Positions 35,759 through 49,114 of a stretch of 64,000 nt of DNA are shown piece by piece. Location: the NCBI GenBank assembly GCA_029204045.2, contig CM055075.1, positions 28,296,137 through 28,360,136 of the forward strand, read 5' to 3'. The translations under genes were made by a program, and so were the position numbers. Source of the DNA: Tillandsia leiboldiana. Lineage: Eukaryota; Streptophyta; Magnoliopsida; Poales; Bromeliaceae. The first letter of the stretch is position 1. Each line of letters begins with the position of its first letter. The notes below the pieces were generated by a model, which was not told the origin of the DNA, searched no databases, and worked only from the letters and a program-made list of their open reading frames with translations.

Positions 35759-38666
35759 ATGGCGAGCGCCGGCGAGTTCGTGGCCTCAGTCGAGGACGGG
35801 CTCAAGCTGTCGAAGCGGATCGGGGCGACGCCGCCGCACCAGCACCCGCCGCGGCAAGCAGAGGGGATGGAGCGGTCGCCGGCGCCGGCGACGATGCTCC
35901 CGGCGGCGCCCATGGCGTACGCGGTGGTCGCCGACCCCGCGATCGTCGACAACCCCGACGTCCCTAGCTACCAGCCCCACGTGTACGGGCGCTGTGAACC
36001 CCCCGCGCTGATCCCGCTCCAGATGAAGGAGATCGCCCTCGAGGTCGAGTGCCTCCTCGGCGAGGCCTTCATCGTCGCTCGTGGCCGCTGGTGGGTGCAC
36101 TGCGTCATGCGGAACCGCAGCTGCGATTGCCACCTCGTCATCCCCATGGGCGAGCAGGTACGTGGGGGGGAATCTCTTCTCGACGAAATGCGATTATTTT
36201 CCTTGTTTCATCTGATTATTTGGTAGTGTTTAACTATTTCCTTGTTTCATTTGATAATTTGGTTGTGTTTAACTAATTAATTGTTAGAGAATTGCATGGA
36301 GAACCCCTCAATTTGTTTAATTTTGCGGCTTTCTTAGTATCAGATGATGGTTATCAGCGAAATCTACACTTTTCTTTTTCTGTTTCATTTGAAAAGTGAT
36401 TAGAGCAGTGAAATTTCACGGAACTTCTGATTAATTTAATGAAATTTCTAATGCTATTAACCAGAATTACTCAAAATCAAAACAAACGAAAATTGAGGGG
36501 TTGTCCACCGAAAACGAAAAGTCGGGTAACCTATTTCAAAATGGCCTATGATTGAGGGGGTCTTCTATCTCCATGTATTTAAAGCTGTTTAATTGGTGCT
36601 TCTTGTGCTTCTTAGGGCGTGAACTTGTTGATTTTGTATTTCTCATATTTTGTTTAAGTAAATATGAAAGTGTTCGTTGTTTTATTAATTAATTTTGTTA
36701 GAATTATTGGTTGACTATAATTTTCATGATGGTCAAAACCAGTCATTGAGCTTTGTGTTTTCTTTTTTAATATTATTTTCTAGCTTAATCTAGTAGTTGA
36801 AGGCCGCGACCGCATTTGAAATTATGCAAAGCTAACTGATTAGACTTGCTGAAATAAGACAAACATGGATGTCACCGTCTGCACCGTAGCGCAAGTGGCG
36901 AAGAGTTTGATAGTTGGTATCCGAGGTCCCAAATTCATAGCCTAGTTGCTACATATTTTCAACTCAGTTCATTTCTAACAAAAAATGAACAAAACAGATA
37001 TCATGCTACCTTTCTCTCTCTCAATAAAAAAAAAAGAAGAAAAAGACAAACATTGATGTTCTGTAGATTTGACTGGCTGTTGCCTTATTATCCAAGATTT
37101 GCTTGTTCTCTCTTTTTCTTCCCCCAAATTGCTGTGCTTGTAACACTATTATAATGAAGGCATGCGATTTAGACATGATAAAAATTGGCATGATGTGGAT
37201 TAGCTACCTGTCAATTGGTCCTGTTTTAGGAAAAAAGTCTCTTGGTTCCTCATCTTTCGGGTGATTACTTTCTTATAAATGAAGAGGCAAAACAACTAAA
37301 TAAATTTGAAATTAGTTTCCATACGGTAAGAAAAGAGCCAATCACTTTCTCGTCCAAACTTCAAGGTGAACAAATTGATTGACCCTCTTCTCAAGTAATA
37401 AGTTGAGCATAGCTTATGGTTTGTGCCTACTGTACCTTCTGGAAGGTAAAAGCTTTTATCGTATCCTTTTGGAAAGTGTAACTTTTGTGCAGTTTGGTCT
37501 ATCTTCATCATTTGTTAGTTGTTGGTTGTTCTCAAACCGTGTAAGGCTCGTCCATCAGGGCTCAATACAAGGCATTGAGGTTAATGTCGGTAAAAGATCA
37601 TATGCAACTCAAGTGATAGAGGCAGAAGAACAGAGCACAGAGAAGATCTCAAAAATAGAAGCTGGGGGCTTTTTAAAACCCCATTTATTTTTCTTGACAA
37701 TCCGAGAGGTGACTATTTCCTATATATTCTGTCTTTTTTAAAAAGCTATTGCTGAAGATTTTAACTTGTTGCATTTTTTTACTTAATTGACTCTTTTCCT
37801 TCAAGGTTGATGGCGGATCGGATATATCTTTCACTATCAGATGGTCACAGAAGTTACTGTATGCTGATGGGCTGTTCTCCGTTGATATACCTTTCAGATT
37901 CCCACATTATGTCAATCCCATTTCTAAAATATTCACAAAAAGGGAGAAAATTCAGTTGACCTTGAATAGCGGTACTGGGAAGGAAGTTTTATTGCAGAGA
38001 ACAAGCCATGCCTTCAAGGTAAGCTCTTCTTCGAACTGTCAGCGAGTGCCCCCCACTCAGTCTGAGTAAGCTGTAAGTCAAACTTCAGTTAAATACCTGA
38101 AATCATCTCCTTCCAGGAAAAAAGTCGCCTAGGTGGTGGAAAGATGGTTTTCTTGTATGAATCACCGGTTGAGAATTGGTCAGATAAAGATATTCATTTT
38201 TCATACAGTGTAAGTTGGTGTTTGCATACTTCTTTCTTTAAACCTTTTATTTCTAGAGCCTTCAACACCAGTGAACTTATGTGGCATTTGAGCCATGACT
38301 TAACATAATCATGCATTTATCTTGTTAATTCATCATTTAATGCGAACACAGAGATAAGATTAGTATATTCAACTATCTTATTAGGATATGGGTGTAATAA
38401 AATGTAATTTTTTCTGCGTTTTGAGAGTACCGTTCTCCTATTAAAACAAAAATCTGTATATTGTCATGGAGTTCCAAATTGGGAATACTTACCAGGATTG
38501 TTTATTGTATTTATCTTTCGTCTCATTATATGGCTGTATGCAGGTTTATTCGGACGATTTGTTTGGTGGCATACTCTTGCAATCGCCACCATTGCAGGAC
38601 ATTGATCAGAGAGATATATTCTGCCTATTTCTGTACCCAGGAAATAACCAGAAGAGAAAGGTCAGA

Positions 38667-38737
<71 letters not shown>

Positions 38738-41700
38738 AGGAGTGGATCTAGGTGTGGGCATGGGTAGGCACATGCCCATGCTGGATTGGTGAAACCCCTT
38801 AGAAGCTTCCTTGTAATGTGCCACACCTCACCTTTGGAAAAGAGTTACTATCAACACTCATTGAGGATTATTTTGATGATAGAATTTTATGAATTTTGTT
38901 GTTCTGTTACTTTTATGAGCCTATGTACTTTTTGACTATAAATTTCATATTTATTTTCATAGATGATTTGCTATTTTTGAGTAGTTTGTTTCTACAGATT
39001 ATGACTAATAGTAAATTAGTTTACAAATTTGTTCAATAAATTGTATCCTCATTTATCAGAAATCCGGATTAGCCTCTTCAAATAGCTTTGTCTGTACTAT
39101 TAAGTTTGATGCTTATTTATCATTTAGTAGTCTCTTCAAATAGCTATGTATATATTAAGGCATCTTCAAATGGGCATCTAGTGTAAAGAATCTGGCAATA
39201 GGTCAAGTTTCAGAAGTATCAGTCATTGCTTCATCTGTACTATCTAGTGAAAAACTCATCTTTCATCTACTAGTTTATCTTTCTCAAGTACTCGATGAAA
39301 GGTTTATATTTTATAGGCTGTGTTTTTGCCTCAGATTAGATCGAAGTTTCTCATATTTTCTTCATGAACTCCAAAGACTTGAAATAGGTCACCCACCTTT
39401 AGATGTTTTCAAAGTTATGATTCATTGTTTCTTGACCAGGGTTTAACTTCTAAATGAGTTTGTTCCTTTCAAACCTGTCTTTTAATATATAGTTCAAATG
39501 TATCTTATCTCACTTTACCTATGCAGTAGGTCTTCCGAAAAGCAGTTGTGTTTATTGTTGATACAAGTGGAAGCATGCAAGGAAAGCCTCTTGAGAATGT
39601 CAGAAGTGCTGTATCCACAGCCCTTTTGGAGCTGAGTCATGGAGATTCCTTTAACATTATAGCTTTCAGCGGTGAGCTGTGCTCATTCTCATCCTATTTA
39701 GAACCAGCAACTGAGGAAATGGTAGAAAATGCCAACCAGTGGATGAGCACAAATTTTGTTGCAGAGGGTGGGACAGAAATTTTGCACCCCTTAAATGAGG
39801 TATTATAGCTTTTTTACCAATTCTTTTTGTCTTTTCGATATCTTTTCATTGATCTTTAGAAACCATCTTTCAGCTTTGGATATTCTAAAACTAGATTTCT
39901 ATTTGGGAATGCTGTTAGGTTAAAGTTATTTGTATTGTTTATATGGGAATGCTGTTAGGTTAAAGTTATTTGCATCGTTCGTTTTCTCTTTGACTCCACC
40001 AGCATTCAACTAAATACACGAATTATCCCTGCTTTTTGTTGTTCTTTTAGGCAATAAGTTTGCTGTCTAGAACTCGAGATTCACTTCCACATATTTTTCT
40101 TATAACTGATGGAGCTGTTGAAGATGAGCGCAACATTTGCTCTACTATGAGAACTCAGGTCACGAGCAGAGGATCTATCTCTCCTCGAATTTCTACTTTT
40201 GGCGTAGGTAATGTATATAATGAACTGAACACTCTCCTACTTGTATTGTCACGTTTATTAACTTTTGGTATGCATAAGCCAATAAATTTTATTTCATCTG
40301 CATTATCAATTGCAGCAGTAACATTTTTTTTTTTTTTTTTTTTTTTTTTGGGGTGGGGGGGGGGTCTGGACAACAGTCTTTTAAGCAATTTTAACTCTTC
40401 AAGGCTAAAAAAAGTAGTTTCTGAACACAAATCATTATAATGGATCATTTTTGTTGCTCTTCATGTGATAGACTTTGAGACTTTCACAGTTAGAAAATAG
40501 AGGTGGCTTTTAGTACCCGTTTAATTTATGTCGTGCATGCTTTTATTGATAATTTACTGTTTGATATATGCGAAATTCTAACTTCTAATATTTTCTTGTC
40601 ATTTGGGTAAACTTACTAGGTCCCTATTGCAACCACTACTTCTTGCAAATGTTGGCATCGATTGGCAGAGGGCAATATGATGCTGCATATGATACAGGTC
40701 AATTACCTTGATAAATTGGGGGCTACTTAAACGGATTCTTATCCTTCATTTGTTAAAGCGGCAAACTACTTTTTCAAATTTTTGTTTGAAGACTATCATT
40801 TGGTGGAAAATAAAAATGGCCACATAGCATAGTTATCCAGATTATTATATGGTCGCGACATATTTTTTTTCCTTATGTGAAATGGCTCATAACCAACATC
40901 GTGCACATTTTTATCTGAGTAGAAAATATGAAGAAATAATTTATATACCTCTATTGTACCTGGTTTTGAAACTACACTGTTTATTTTAGGTTGGTTACTT
41001 ACTGACCACCTCAACCTCTGTCATAGTTGTCTTACTGTTTCTCAAAGAGTTGCTTCAATTGAGAGTTGAGAGTAATTTACGAAAAATGGACAAACTGTTA
41101 TAAATATTCTTCAAATTCTTCCTGCTTAATTTAGTAATTTTTAGGAGAACTCTCTAAGCTGTCGGTTTCTGCTTGTCTTAAAACAGATTTAATTGAAAAT
41201 CGCATGCAGCAATGGTTTAGGAGATCTTTGAGTACTCTTGTGGCAGATGTTACAATTGATGCCTTCAGTCTTCTTGATGAAATTGAGGTTAGTTATTGGC
41301 ATTTTTCTTCCTTTTTCAGATCACCTATATGTAGTGCTAATAACAAGATGTAATAAGCATGGCAATATATGATGAAATTTCTGAAATGTGTTCAGTTAGT
41401 TTGACACGTCTTAATGTTCTTTTCTTGTTGTTTACCATGTTGTACGTCTATCAACATAAACTTACACAAGCAAACTCAAAAGCAAGTCAATTAAGGATTT
41501 TGCCCATTGATAAAAGCCTACAACAATGATTGCTAAACTAACCTTTTCATACTTTGTTCAGGTTTATTCATGCCATATCCCAGATATTTCAGCACATTAC
41601 CCAGTTTTTGTATCTGGAAGATACCAAGGCAAGTTTCCAGATTCTCTTGAAGCTAAAGGCTACTTTGCCGACATGAGTGAAATTGCGATTGATTTGAAGG

Positions 41701-43071
41701 TCCATAATGCGAAGGATATACCTCTTGAGAAAGTACGATTCCTAATTTTTTTCCTGTATATTTTTTTGTTTTTTAAATTGAAAGACTGAAATTGTCAATA
41801 AAGAATCTACATGCTTTATCCTCTGCTTTACTTGATCATTGCAACTACTGCCAAAACCAAAGAATATTCATGCTAGAAGTTATGATTAGTCTTACCTATG
41901 ATTTGCTCATTTTCACAGGTTCTTGTGAAACAACAAATTGATCTTCTTACTGCACAGGCATGGTTTTCTGAAAGCAAGCAACTCGAGAAAAAAGTGAGAT
42001 ATATTCCAACTCAGTTTTGTACTTTGAATGGTTCACCAAGTTCTAACACTTAGGCCGTGTCTCATTTGAGAATAAGGCGGCGGGGATAATGCTGTTTATC
42101 GTCTTATCCCTAATACAAGAAACATGAATTAGCAGCTATCGTTGTTCTAGTCAAAGATGATTTTCTAGGACTATGTAATAAATGACTCTAAATTAGTTTT
42201 GTTGCAATTACCAGAAACATACATTGAGATATACTAATCTATTTATCTCTTACACTTTGCAGGTTTCTAACTTAAGCATACGAAGTAGCTTTCCTTCAGA
42301 GTATACATATATGATCCTGTTGCAAACTGACTCAGAAAAGGAGGTGAGCCCTCAAATTCTCTGATACCAATATTTTAATGCATGCTGATTTTCATACAGC
42401 CAGTATTGCGGTATAATGTACTACTTGTTTCCTATTTGTATAGATGCCTAGTATATATAATGTAGACCTTTCAAGGAAACTCACAAGTGTAAAACTCGTT
42501 AGTGTTTCTATCGCGTGAGAACTCCTTTAGCTAAAGAACCCCGAATGCTTCGTATATTCTCTTTTCCTTTTTTGATTAAAGCTGTATCGAACCCCAAATG
42601 TGCTACATCTAAAATCTTTACTATTTCACACTAACAGACATATTGCACGTTGGAGTGTAAATTTGTTATAATAGGTAATGAGAGGGGCATGTTTGTAACT
42701 CTCTTTTCACTCCATGAAAAATGGGACAGGTAAAGAAGGGTGGATCGCGGAAGCACCCATCGCCAGACGCACGATTACCAGCACTCGTGCGTGGCGTGAA
42801 CTTCGGATTCGGGAATATAATTGCAACAATTGAGAATCTTCCCCCAGGATTCGGAGAGGCGAAGCCGCCCGAGACCTTTGAAATTTTAAACAAAGCCGTC
42901 AGCTGCTGCAGCAGCCTCGCGGACTGCTGCTGCTGCTGCATGTGCTGCATCAAAACTTGTTCGAAGATAAATGATCAGTGCTTTCTAGCAATCACGCAGC
43001 TCTGCGCGGCTCTCTCTTGTCTCGGCTGCTACGAGTGCTGCTCGGCACTTTGCTGCAGTGGTTCTGATTAG
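35759..43071 (+). CDS. VIT/VWA protein, ITI heavy chain-related
   Basis: Thirteen coding exons: 35759-36157, 37559-37708, 37806-38018, 38117-38209, 38544-38660, 39530-39799, 40051-40207, 40620-40697, 41187-41287, 41562-41732, 41919-41993, 42263-42343, 42730-43071; 748 aa, close to my recollection of plant relatives. Residues ~70-320 fit the VIT-like region ('YQPHVYGRCEPPALIPLQM', 'FTIRWSQKLLYADG', 'GGILLQSPP'). The VWA domain (~330-510) keeps a full MIDAS set: D335-T-S-G-S339, T406 and D434 ('LITDGAVEDE'). The C-terminal 55 residues hold 18 cysteines (694-744), with two hydrophobic stretches. The family's function in plants is not established; a metal-dependent protein interaction role is inferred. 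There is no signal peptide, so animal-type secretion is not indicated. Exon 1 is very GC-rich. Confidence 0.95.
36873..37042 (+). mobile_element. SINE in intron 1 of the VWA gene
   Basis: A 170-bp tRNA-derived SINE. A box 'tagcgcaagtgg' at 36887-36898; the B box region around 36926-36942 has decayed ('gaggtcccaaattcatagcc'). The tail is 'ctctctctcaataaaaaa' plus an A-rich end. It is flanked by a 17-bp target duplication with one mismatch: 'aagacaaacatggatgt' (36856-36872) and 'aagacaaacattgatgt' (37043-37059). Same strand as the host gene, inside the first intron. Confidence 0.88.
38671..38735. repeat. (CT)~32 microsatellite at an intron 5' end
   Basis: Begins about 10 bases after the donor site at 38661 in intron 5 of the VWA gene. 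Such a pyrimidine run right behind a donor is unusual but leaves the splice site intact. Confidence 0.95.
40326..40368. repeat. T-run and G-run in VWA intron 7
   Basis: About 24 T residues followed by a G-rich run with a few T. Intronic; not coding. Confidence 0.9.
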
Positions 43072-43907
43072 TTCTATTTTACTCTTTTTGTGTGTGTGTG
43101 TGTTAATTGTGTGTATATAGAGTGACATGGTCTATGCTGCGTGGTGCACTTTTATAGTGCTCGCTTTTCTTATTATCTTATCTGTAAAGCATGTTTGTTT
43201 GTGTGTATTTTTTAAACAATACGCAATGTTACTCCTTCCTTAGTAAACCACCCCAAGGAGAGATCTTTCTTTTTCGTTACTAGCTAATCTTTTTGAGTGT
43301 ATTTTTAATTTCTCCCAATATATATATACACACACACACGAATGCTCTATCTCCAAAAGTAACATGCGAAAAGTACAGCTTTTGTTAGCTAAGGTTTTGT
43401 TTGGAATTTTAGGAGTACATGTTACGTGCCGTAGAGAAGTGCCCTGAAAAAATTACGGCCAGCGTTTTTCTCCACACTTGACTTGACATAAATATACCAA
43501 TTCAGGTACAGAAAGTTTCTTTGCACCAAGTTTGTAAAAAAAATTGCGTATTTTTGGTCTCTCATCTCGGTATGATTTGATGTCATAGGTTAGGGTTCAT
43601 ATATAAGATCTTAATATAAAATAATGTTACAATAAATTTTTCTCTACTATTATCATGTGTGTAAGATGGGTCTAGAAAATGCTTACTTTTATCTTAAATA
43701 ATATGCCTAGCTACAGTTGTGCAATTTCCCTTCGAGGAAACCCTCTTTTGGGCTTTAGTGCAGTGTTATTGGTTTGCTAAACTAGTACTTAATATAACAT
43801 TATACATCACGTGGTTTATGTTTGTTTGGGATTAGGAGCCATGGAGCCTAGACCCTTCTTTCATTATTCTTTTTTTATTCTTCTCTCTTTTAATTTCTCA
43901 TGCATCT

Positions 43908-43959
<52 letters not shown>

Positions 43960-44070
43960 GTAAAACCTAGAGACCACACAAAGGAAAGTTGCTAATTATT
44001 TTTCACTCATAAACTATATTTCTCAACATTCTCTTTTTACTTAATTGGATTTCCTAAAAACAATTCACTT

Positions 44071-44570
44071 TGGGCCCGTTTGGATGTGGGCTAGAACCGG
44101 GAATAGCGGGTTTATCCCCTTATTCTACCAAACGCATCTGGAACCATCTGGTATTGTTTATTCCAGAACAACTAGAATAAGCTAGAACAACAGTTCTTAC
44201 CCATTATTTTATAATTTTTTTTTTTATCAAACTACCCCTCCTCCCCTCCTTTCTCTCTTCCCAATACACTCTCATCATCACAAATCACTCTCTCTCCTCT
44301 CTCTCTTTTCCTTATTTCCAATACACTCTCATCATCACAAATCCCTCTCTCTCCTCTCTCTCTCTTTATCACATATTAACTCTTGAGGGCAAAAAGATAA
44401 TTTACCCAACTTATCCTCTTTATTCCTCTTATTCCTCATTATTAAACCAAACACAAAATCTCTTATCCCTGGAACCATTCCAAACGCTTTTTCGCTCTAG
44501 TTCCGTACTTTATACTTATCCCCGGTTTAGCTAATTCTACCTTAACCCGATTCCAAACGCTTTGAGTTTG
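44071..44570. mobile_element. MITE-like element with GTTTGGA ends
   Basis: Left end 'gggcccgtttggatgtgggc'. On the minus strand the right end reads 'ctcaaagcgtttggaatcgg', then 'taaaccggggataag', matching 'cgggtttatccccttatt' inside the left arm, so the ends are imperfect inverted repeats. The interior holds a ~60-bp tandem duplication ('ccaatacactctcatcatca' at 44261 and again at about 44320) and CT-rich DNA. No ORF. The superfamily is uncertain. Confidence 0.5.
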
Positions 44571-44693
44571 AAAATATCAACCAATTATCTGGTTGGAGCT
44601 AGCGACAATTGTTAAAAAAAAATTTGAGCAAAAAAAACAAACGTCGAGAGATTCAATTTCTTAAGAATAACTGGGATCTTTACTGCATCTAGA

Positions 44694-44696
<3 letters not shown>

Positions 44697-44752
<56 letters not shown>
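44697..44752. repeat. 56-bp poly-T tract
   Basis: An uninterrupted T run; nothing recognisable flanks it. Confidence 0.95.
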
Positions 44753-44753
<1 letters not shown>

Positions 44754-46181
44754 TGTCAATAGAGATCAAGTTGTCTACTGTTGTAGTCCAGTTCATTATG
44801 GGACATTTAATTTTTATGCCATGTAAGTTGTAACTCTCTGAACAGTAATAATTAACATTTGCACATTAATTTTCTTTTATTTTCATTTTCAAATACTCCT
44901 GCTAATTATGAGACTAGATTTTTGTGAACAAACTTATATCTTACTATCAAGTAGTTGTGTGTATATATACTTAATTGGTGGGCTTAATTAATCTTTGTTG
45001 CAAAAATTTCAATGGTACTGGGGGGGGGAGTGGTTTAATTTGCACAACTTAATTATAGTGCAAATTTCAGTGGCCATAAACACTGTTGATATATATATAT
45101 ATAGGATCAAAGAAAACATCTGCATAAAATGTGATGCCTTAATTTGCTTCAGGTTAACATGTGATTACTTAATTCAATTAAATTAGTTTAAAGCTCTTAG
45201 TAATAAGAGTTTAACCCTTTCTCTCATTGCTCCCTTAATTTGCCTATTAGGGATTTAATTAAATTCCTGGAGTAGAGTGGGAATACGTGGACGAACGAAG
45301 AGCGACAAATTAGCGCGTAGTTTAATCACAAATTTATGATTAATGATGAAGGTTTAAGCAATATTTTAGCAAGACAATGTCTTCAAACCCTCATTAGCAT
45401 ACAGGTCAAAAAGAGAGACAAATTAAGAAACTATTATATATTTAGCCCTAATTTACTACTCCATGCAAATTTCTGATTGGGGGGAGGAGATCCTCGATCA
45501 TCTATGCTTTTAATTGACTTTTTTTCTTCTTTTTTTTTTTCTTTTTTTTTTAGTTTTTTTTCTCTTTTTTCAGCTTCTAATGATAGTTTTTTTTTTTTTT
45601 TTTTCTAAAAGTCAACTCTGACTTACGCACAGAAGGCGATCGCATAAGTGTCGGTTCCTGAGTCTTAACTCGTGACATTTTTTTCAGATCGGATAAATTT
45701 TAAAAATGTGACAGTAACACTAAATCATTTATATATCCAATCATTTAAAGTTTACCGATCCTATCATGTATTTTTTTTAAAAAAGTATAGATTTGGTCTT
45801 GAGTATATTCGTAGATACAAAGAGAGAAAATACTTTTCAATTAAGAATTTTTTTAAAAAAATGCTTTGAGTTTTTTGAAAATGTAGAATGTGTCAGTATT
45901 GGCAAACTCATTCAATTGGTTAAAATGCATGCATAAAATCAATAAAAATGTTTACATCATCATATATATATATCAGTATATCAACTTATCGTACAAATAA
46001 CATTTAGTTATAACAAAATAAAAATTTCATACAAATAATACGTTGCTGAAATGAAATAGCAAATTCAAACATTTTCTTATAATGAGCTTCCCGTTGCAGC
46101 AACAGCATCCCTATTCGAAATAGAATCACCGTTTCACAAATCATGTCAAATTCGCAATCAAGTGGAATACGTATTTACTTT

Positions 46182-47007
46182 TGTTAGGATTTGATTAAAT
46201 TTATAATTGAATCCTAGTTGGATTAAGATTAATATTTAAATCTTAAAGAGATAAGTTTGTTAAGATTTAAATATTAATTAGAATAAAAATCTATTTAGAT
46301 TAGGATTTGGATAGCTTTTGATGTAAGCTATAAATATAGCATATGTGCTATTATTTGAAGCGGTGGTGTTAAGATAGTCACACCCAAGATAGTGATAATA
46401 CCCATGGAGGTGGTAGGGGCTAGAATTTAGCCACACCCATATAGTGGTATCCACATCAAGGCGGTATTAACGTGGTCACACCCATAGAGACGGTGGTGGT
46501 AACGGTGGTGGTAATACCCATGGAAGTGGTGGGGGCTAGGATTTAGCCACACCCATATAGTGGTATCTACACCCACGGTGGTGGTAACACCCATGGAGGT
46601 GGTGGGGGTTAAGATTTAGCCACACCCATAGTCTTCTAGATTTATAGAAGACGAGAGAAGGGAGTCTTCTAGGTTTATTGAAGACGAGAGAAGGGTGAGA
46701 GAGATTCAGGAGGAGGGCTCGGATTGAAGCTACTCTATTGCAGAAGAGAAGTCTGTACAATCGGTGTAATTCTTTTCTTGGTTAATGAATCTTATTTCAC
46801 CCGCATATTTCTGTTTTGGTTTTCGTCTCTTTGTGGTTATATTGGTTCCAGTTTTGTTAAGAGGACGGGTTTATGGTAAAAATTTAATTTGACGTTTCCG
46901 CTGCGGAATCCCAACTCTAAGCGGTACCAACGCGGATTGCGGTATCGAGCTAAAGGTTGCGGATTCAGAAAATCTGGTACCGGGGCGAGTACCGAATTTT
47001 TCTAACA
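46182..47007 (+). mobile_element. Solo LTR with 5-bp target duplication
   Basis: 826 bp from 'tgttaggattt' to 'tttttctaaca', so the ends are TG...CA with short inverted repeats TGTTAG/CTAACA. Flanked by a perfect 5-bp duplication: ACTTT at 46177-46181 and 47008-47012. A TATA-like 'ctataaatatagc' lies near 46329. The middle (46360-46640) is built of short GGTGG-rich repeats with 'agccacacccatatagtggt' recurring. No internal retrotransposon sequence or second LTR is present, so it arose by LTR-LTR recombination. Confidence 0.9.
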
Positions 47008-48659
47008 ACTTTGAGCTTCAATTCACCTTTACAGAATTATTTTTTTTTTTTTATAAAAAAGGTTCTATGAGGACGAAAAATAAAAAGAAATTTAGTTGTT
47101 GAAATTTTTTTAACATAATAATTTAACAATTATAAAGAACGAGCAAACTCTCATATGTGATGATCAAACGGTTTTACGAATAACGATCCAACGGCCACGT
47201 CGAAGGTTCCAGCAGATTTTAATTCAGAGAGTTGGCTACATTGTGCGAGCCTGATATCGCCACGTGGCAGGATGTATAAGAAAAGAAAAAATTAATATAA
47301 GAATATTTTTAAACTGCAGAATAAGCGTTTTCAAATATTCATACAATATAGAAAATATCGACGTTTCAAAAAATATTATTATTCGAATTTTTTATTATAT
47401 TAAATTAATTTATTAAATAATAAATTTTATTATTATTTTTAATTTTTTAATTATTTAAAATAATATTTTAAAATATTAAAATATATTTTATCGACCCTTG
47501 ACATAAATTTATATGCAAGCAGATGCTCTTAATTCAGAAAAGGAGCAGCACCATGTGGAACGCGTAAATATGTGACCCAGAAAAGCACTGCACCAAGGAT
47601 CTAGGATTATCAAAACTACTCCATTTATAATTTTTTATTTATTAAATAAGTCGAATACAAACTAACTCATTATATATTATATAATACGTGGTGTCAAAAA
47701 ATTTAACCTATACATATCTAATATACATATCTAAAATAAATCCAGCCGAATATAAATAAGTTAATTCCAGTTCCTGTGACTGCGCTAGCTCCCAAACTGG
47801 TGGCAAGAAACCTTTTTGATTGAACGCTGTCCACCACGTCAGCAGAGGAGCAAAGTAAATGACATGGTGGACCGGGCCGACCACCTGTCCCTACGTTTTT
47901 TTTTTTTTTTCTTTAATGCGAATAGTTCTTGCGAAAATATAACTGTAGGAATGGTTCTCTTCTGGTGCATAAGATAAATTGAATATAATAATTTATTATA
48001 TATATATATATATATATATATTTTATTTAGCCACTTAAAATAAATTATTGTATTTAATTTAAAATTTTTACTTGATCGTTTTTATCATGGGAATAAAAAA
48101 AATATATCATTCCTGCCGTTATAATTTTAAAAGACCAAATTGTGAAAAAGAAAAAAAAAAAAAAAAATGGGAAAAAAATTACTAAATACAAAAGGGTCTT
48201 GTCTCGGGTCCATTATTTGACCGGTTTTTATTCTCCGTAGGAGGCATAGAGGGTTTGTGGTTTGTGTGGGATGTTGGGTGGGCGGGGGACACGTGGACGA
48301 ATGGCTGTGGCCCACTTGGCACCACAAGCCTAATGAGGACACAAATTTGGTAGGACATATAACGTAGTACGCATCTCGTATCAGTATCTTATGTGCACCG
48401 CCACCTGTACGCTTACGATTCCGTAAAAAGTATCACTATACATGCATCTCCCGTACAATTTTAGATAACCTATAGCAATAGTCCTCGCCTATTTTTAGTT
48501 CTCAAACTATCCGACAAAATTACAACCGAGTCCCACCTTTCACTTTCGCAATTCAAACCCGACAAAAAATGTAATTTGGCCGCATCAGTACAAATGACAA
48601 AAAGTATGGAAACAGCCACGCAAAAATATTTTATACTACTTTTATTATTAAAAGATAAA

Positions 48660-48876
48660 TATTTAAGGGTAGAGCTTATATATTTTCAAAAACACAAATT
48701 TATTTATATTTATAAATTTTTTATTATTAAATTTGTATCGAGATCCGTGTTATTATATTTTTTTTTCTCTCTATTTATTTGACTTTTAATAATACAAATC
48801 TCAATGCAAATTCAATGAAATAAAATTTACAAGTATTGATGAACTTGTGCTTTTGAAAGTATATAAGCTCTACTCA
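48660..48876. mobile_element. Diverged family A hairpin MITE
   Basis: Ends 'agggtagagcttatatattt' and 'gaaagtatataagctctact' are inverted repeats, as in 14343-14548. The interior again pairs ('ttgtatcgagatccgtg' against 'aatctcaatgcaaattc'), with a T-rich loop. Not bounded by (TA)n here. Confidence 0.65.
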
Positions 48877-49114
48877 ACACTTAATTATAATTTTTCTGTA
48901 AAAATTAAAAATTAATTACTAAAATAGAACATGCATAATGCTTGAGTATATATAAATGAAGCTATTATTTATATACAAAAGAGGATGTTTTGTTGTTTGA
49001 TAAATAAAATATATTTTAATCAAAATATATATATATATATATATAAAATTATAATTATATAATTATAATATAATTGTGACTTTTTTTTTTTTTGATATAT
49101 ATAGTTCCTTGCTA

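Larger units (their letters stand above)
43072..46181. other. Intergenic DNA with simple repeats and a MITE
   Basis: No gene recognised. Contains (TG)n at 43090-43102, (GA)n at 43909-43951, a MITE-like element (44071-44570), a 56-bp poly-T (44697-44752) and a T-rich stretch at 45520-45605. Confidence 0.65.

Noticed and set aside
46536..46760. 74-aa minus-strand ORF
   Set aside because: Falls inside the solo LTR and follows its short repeats.
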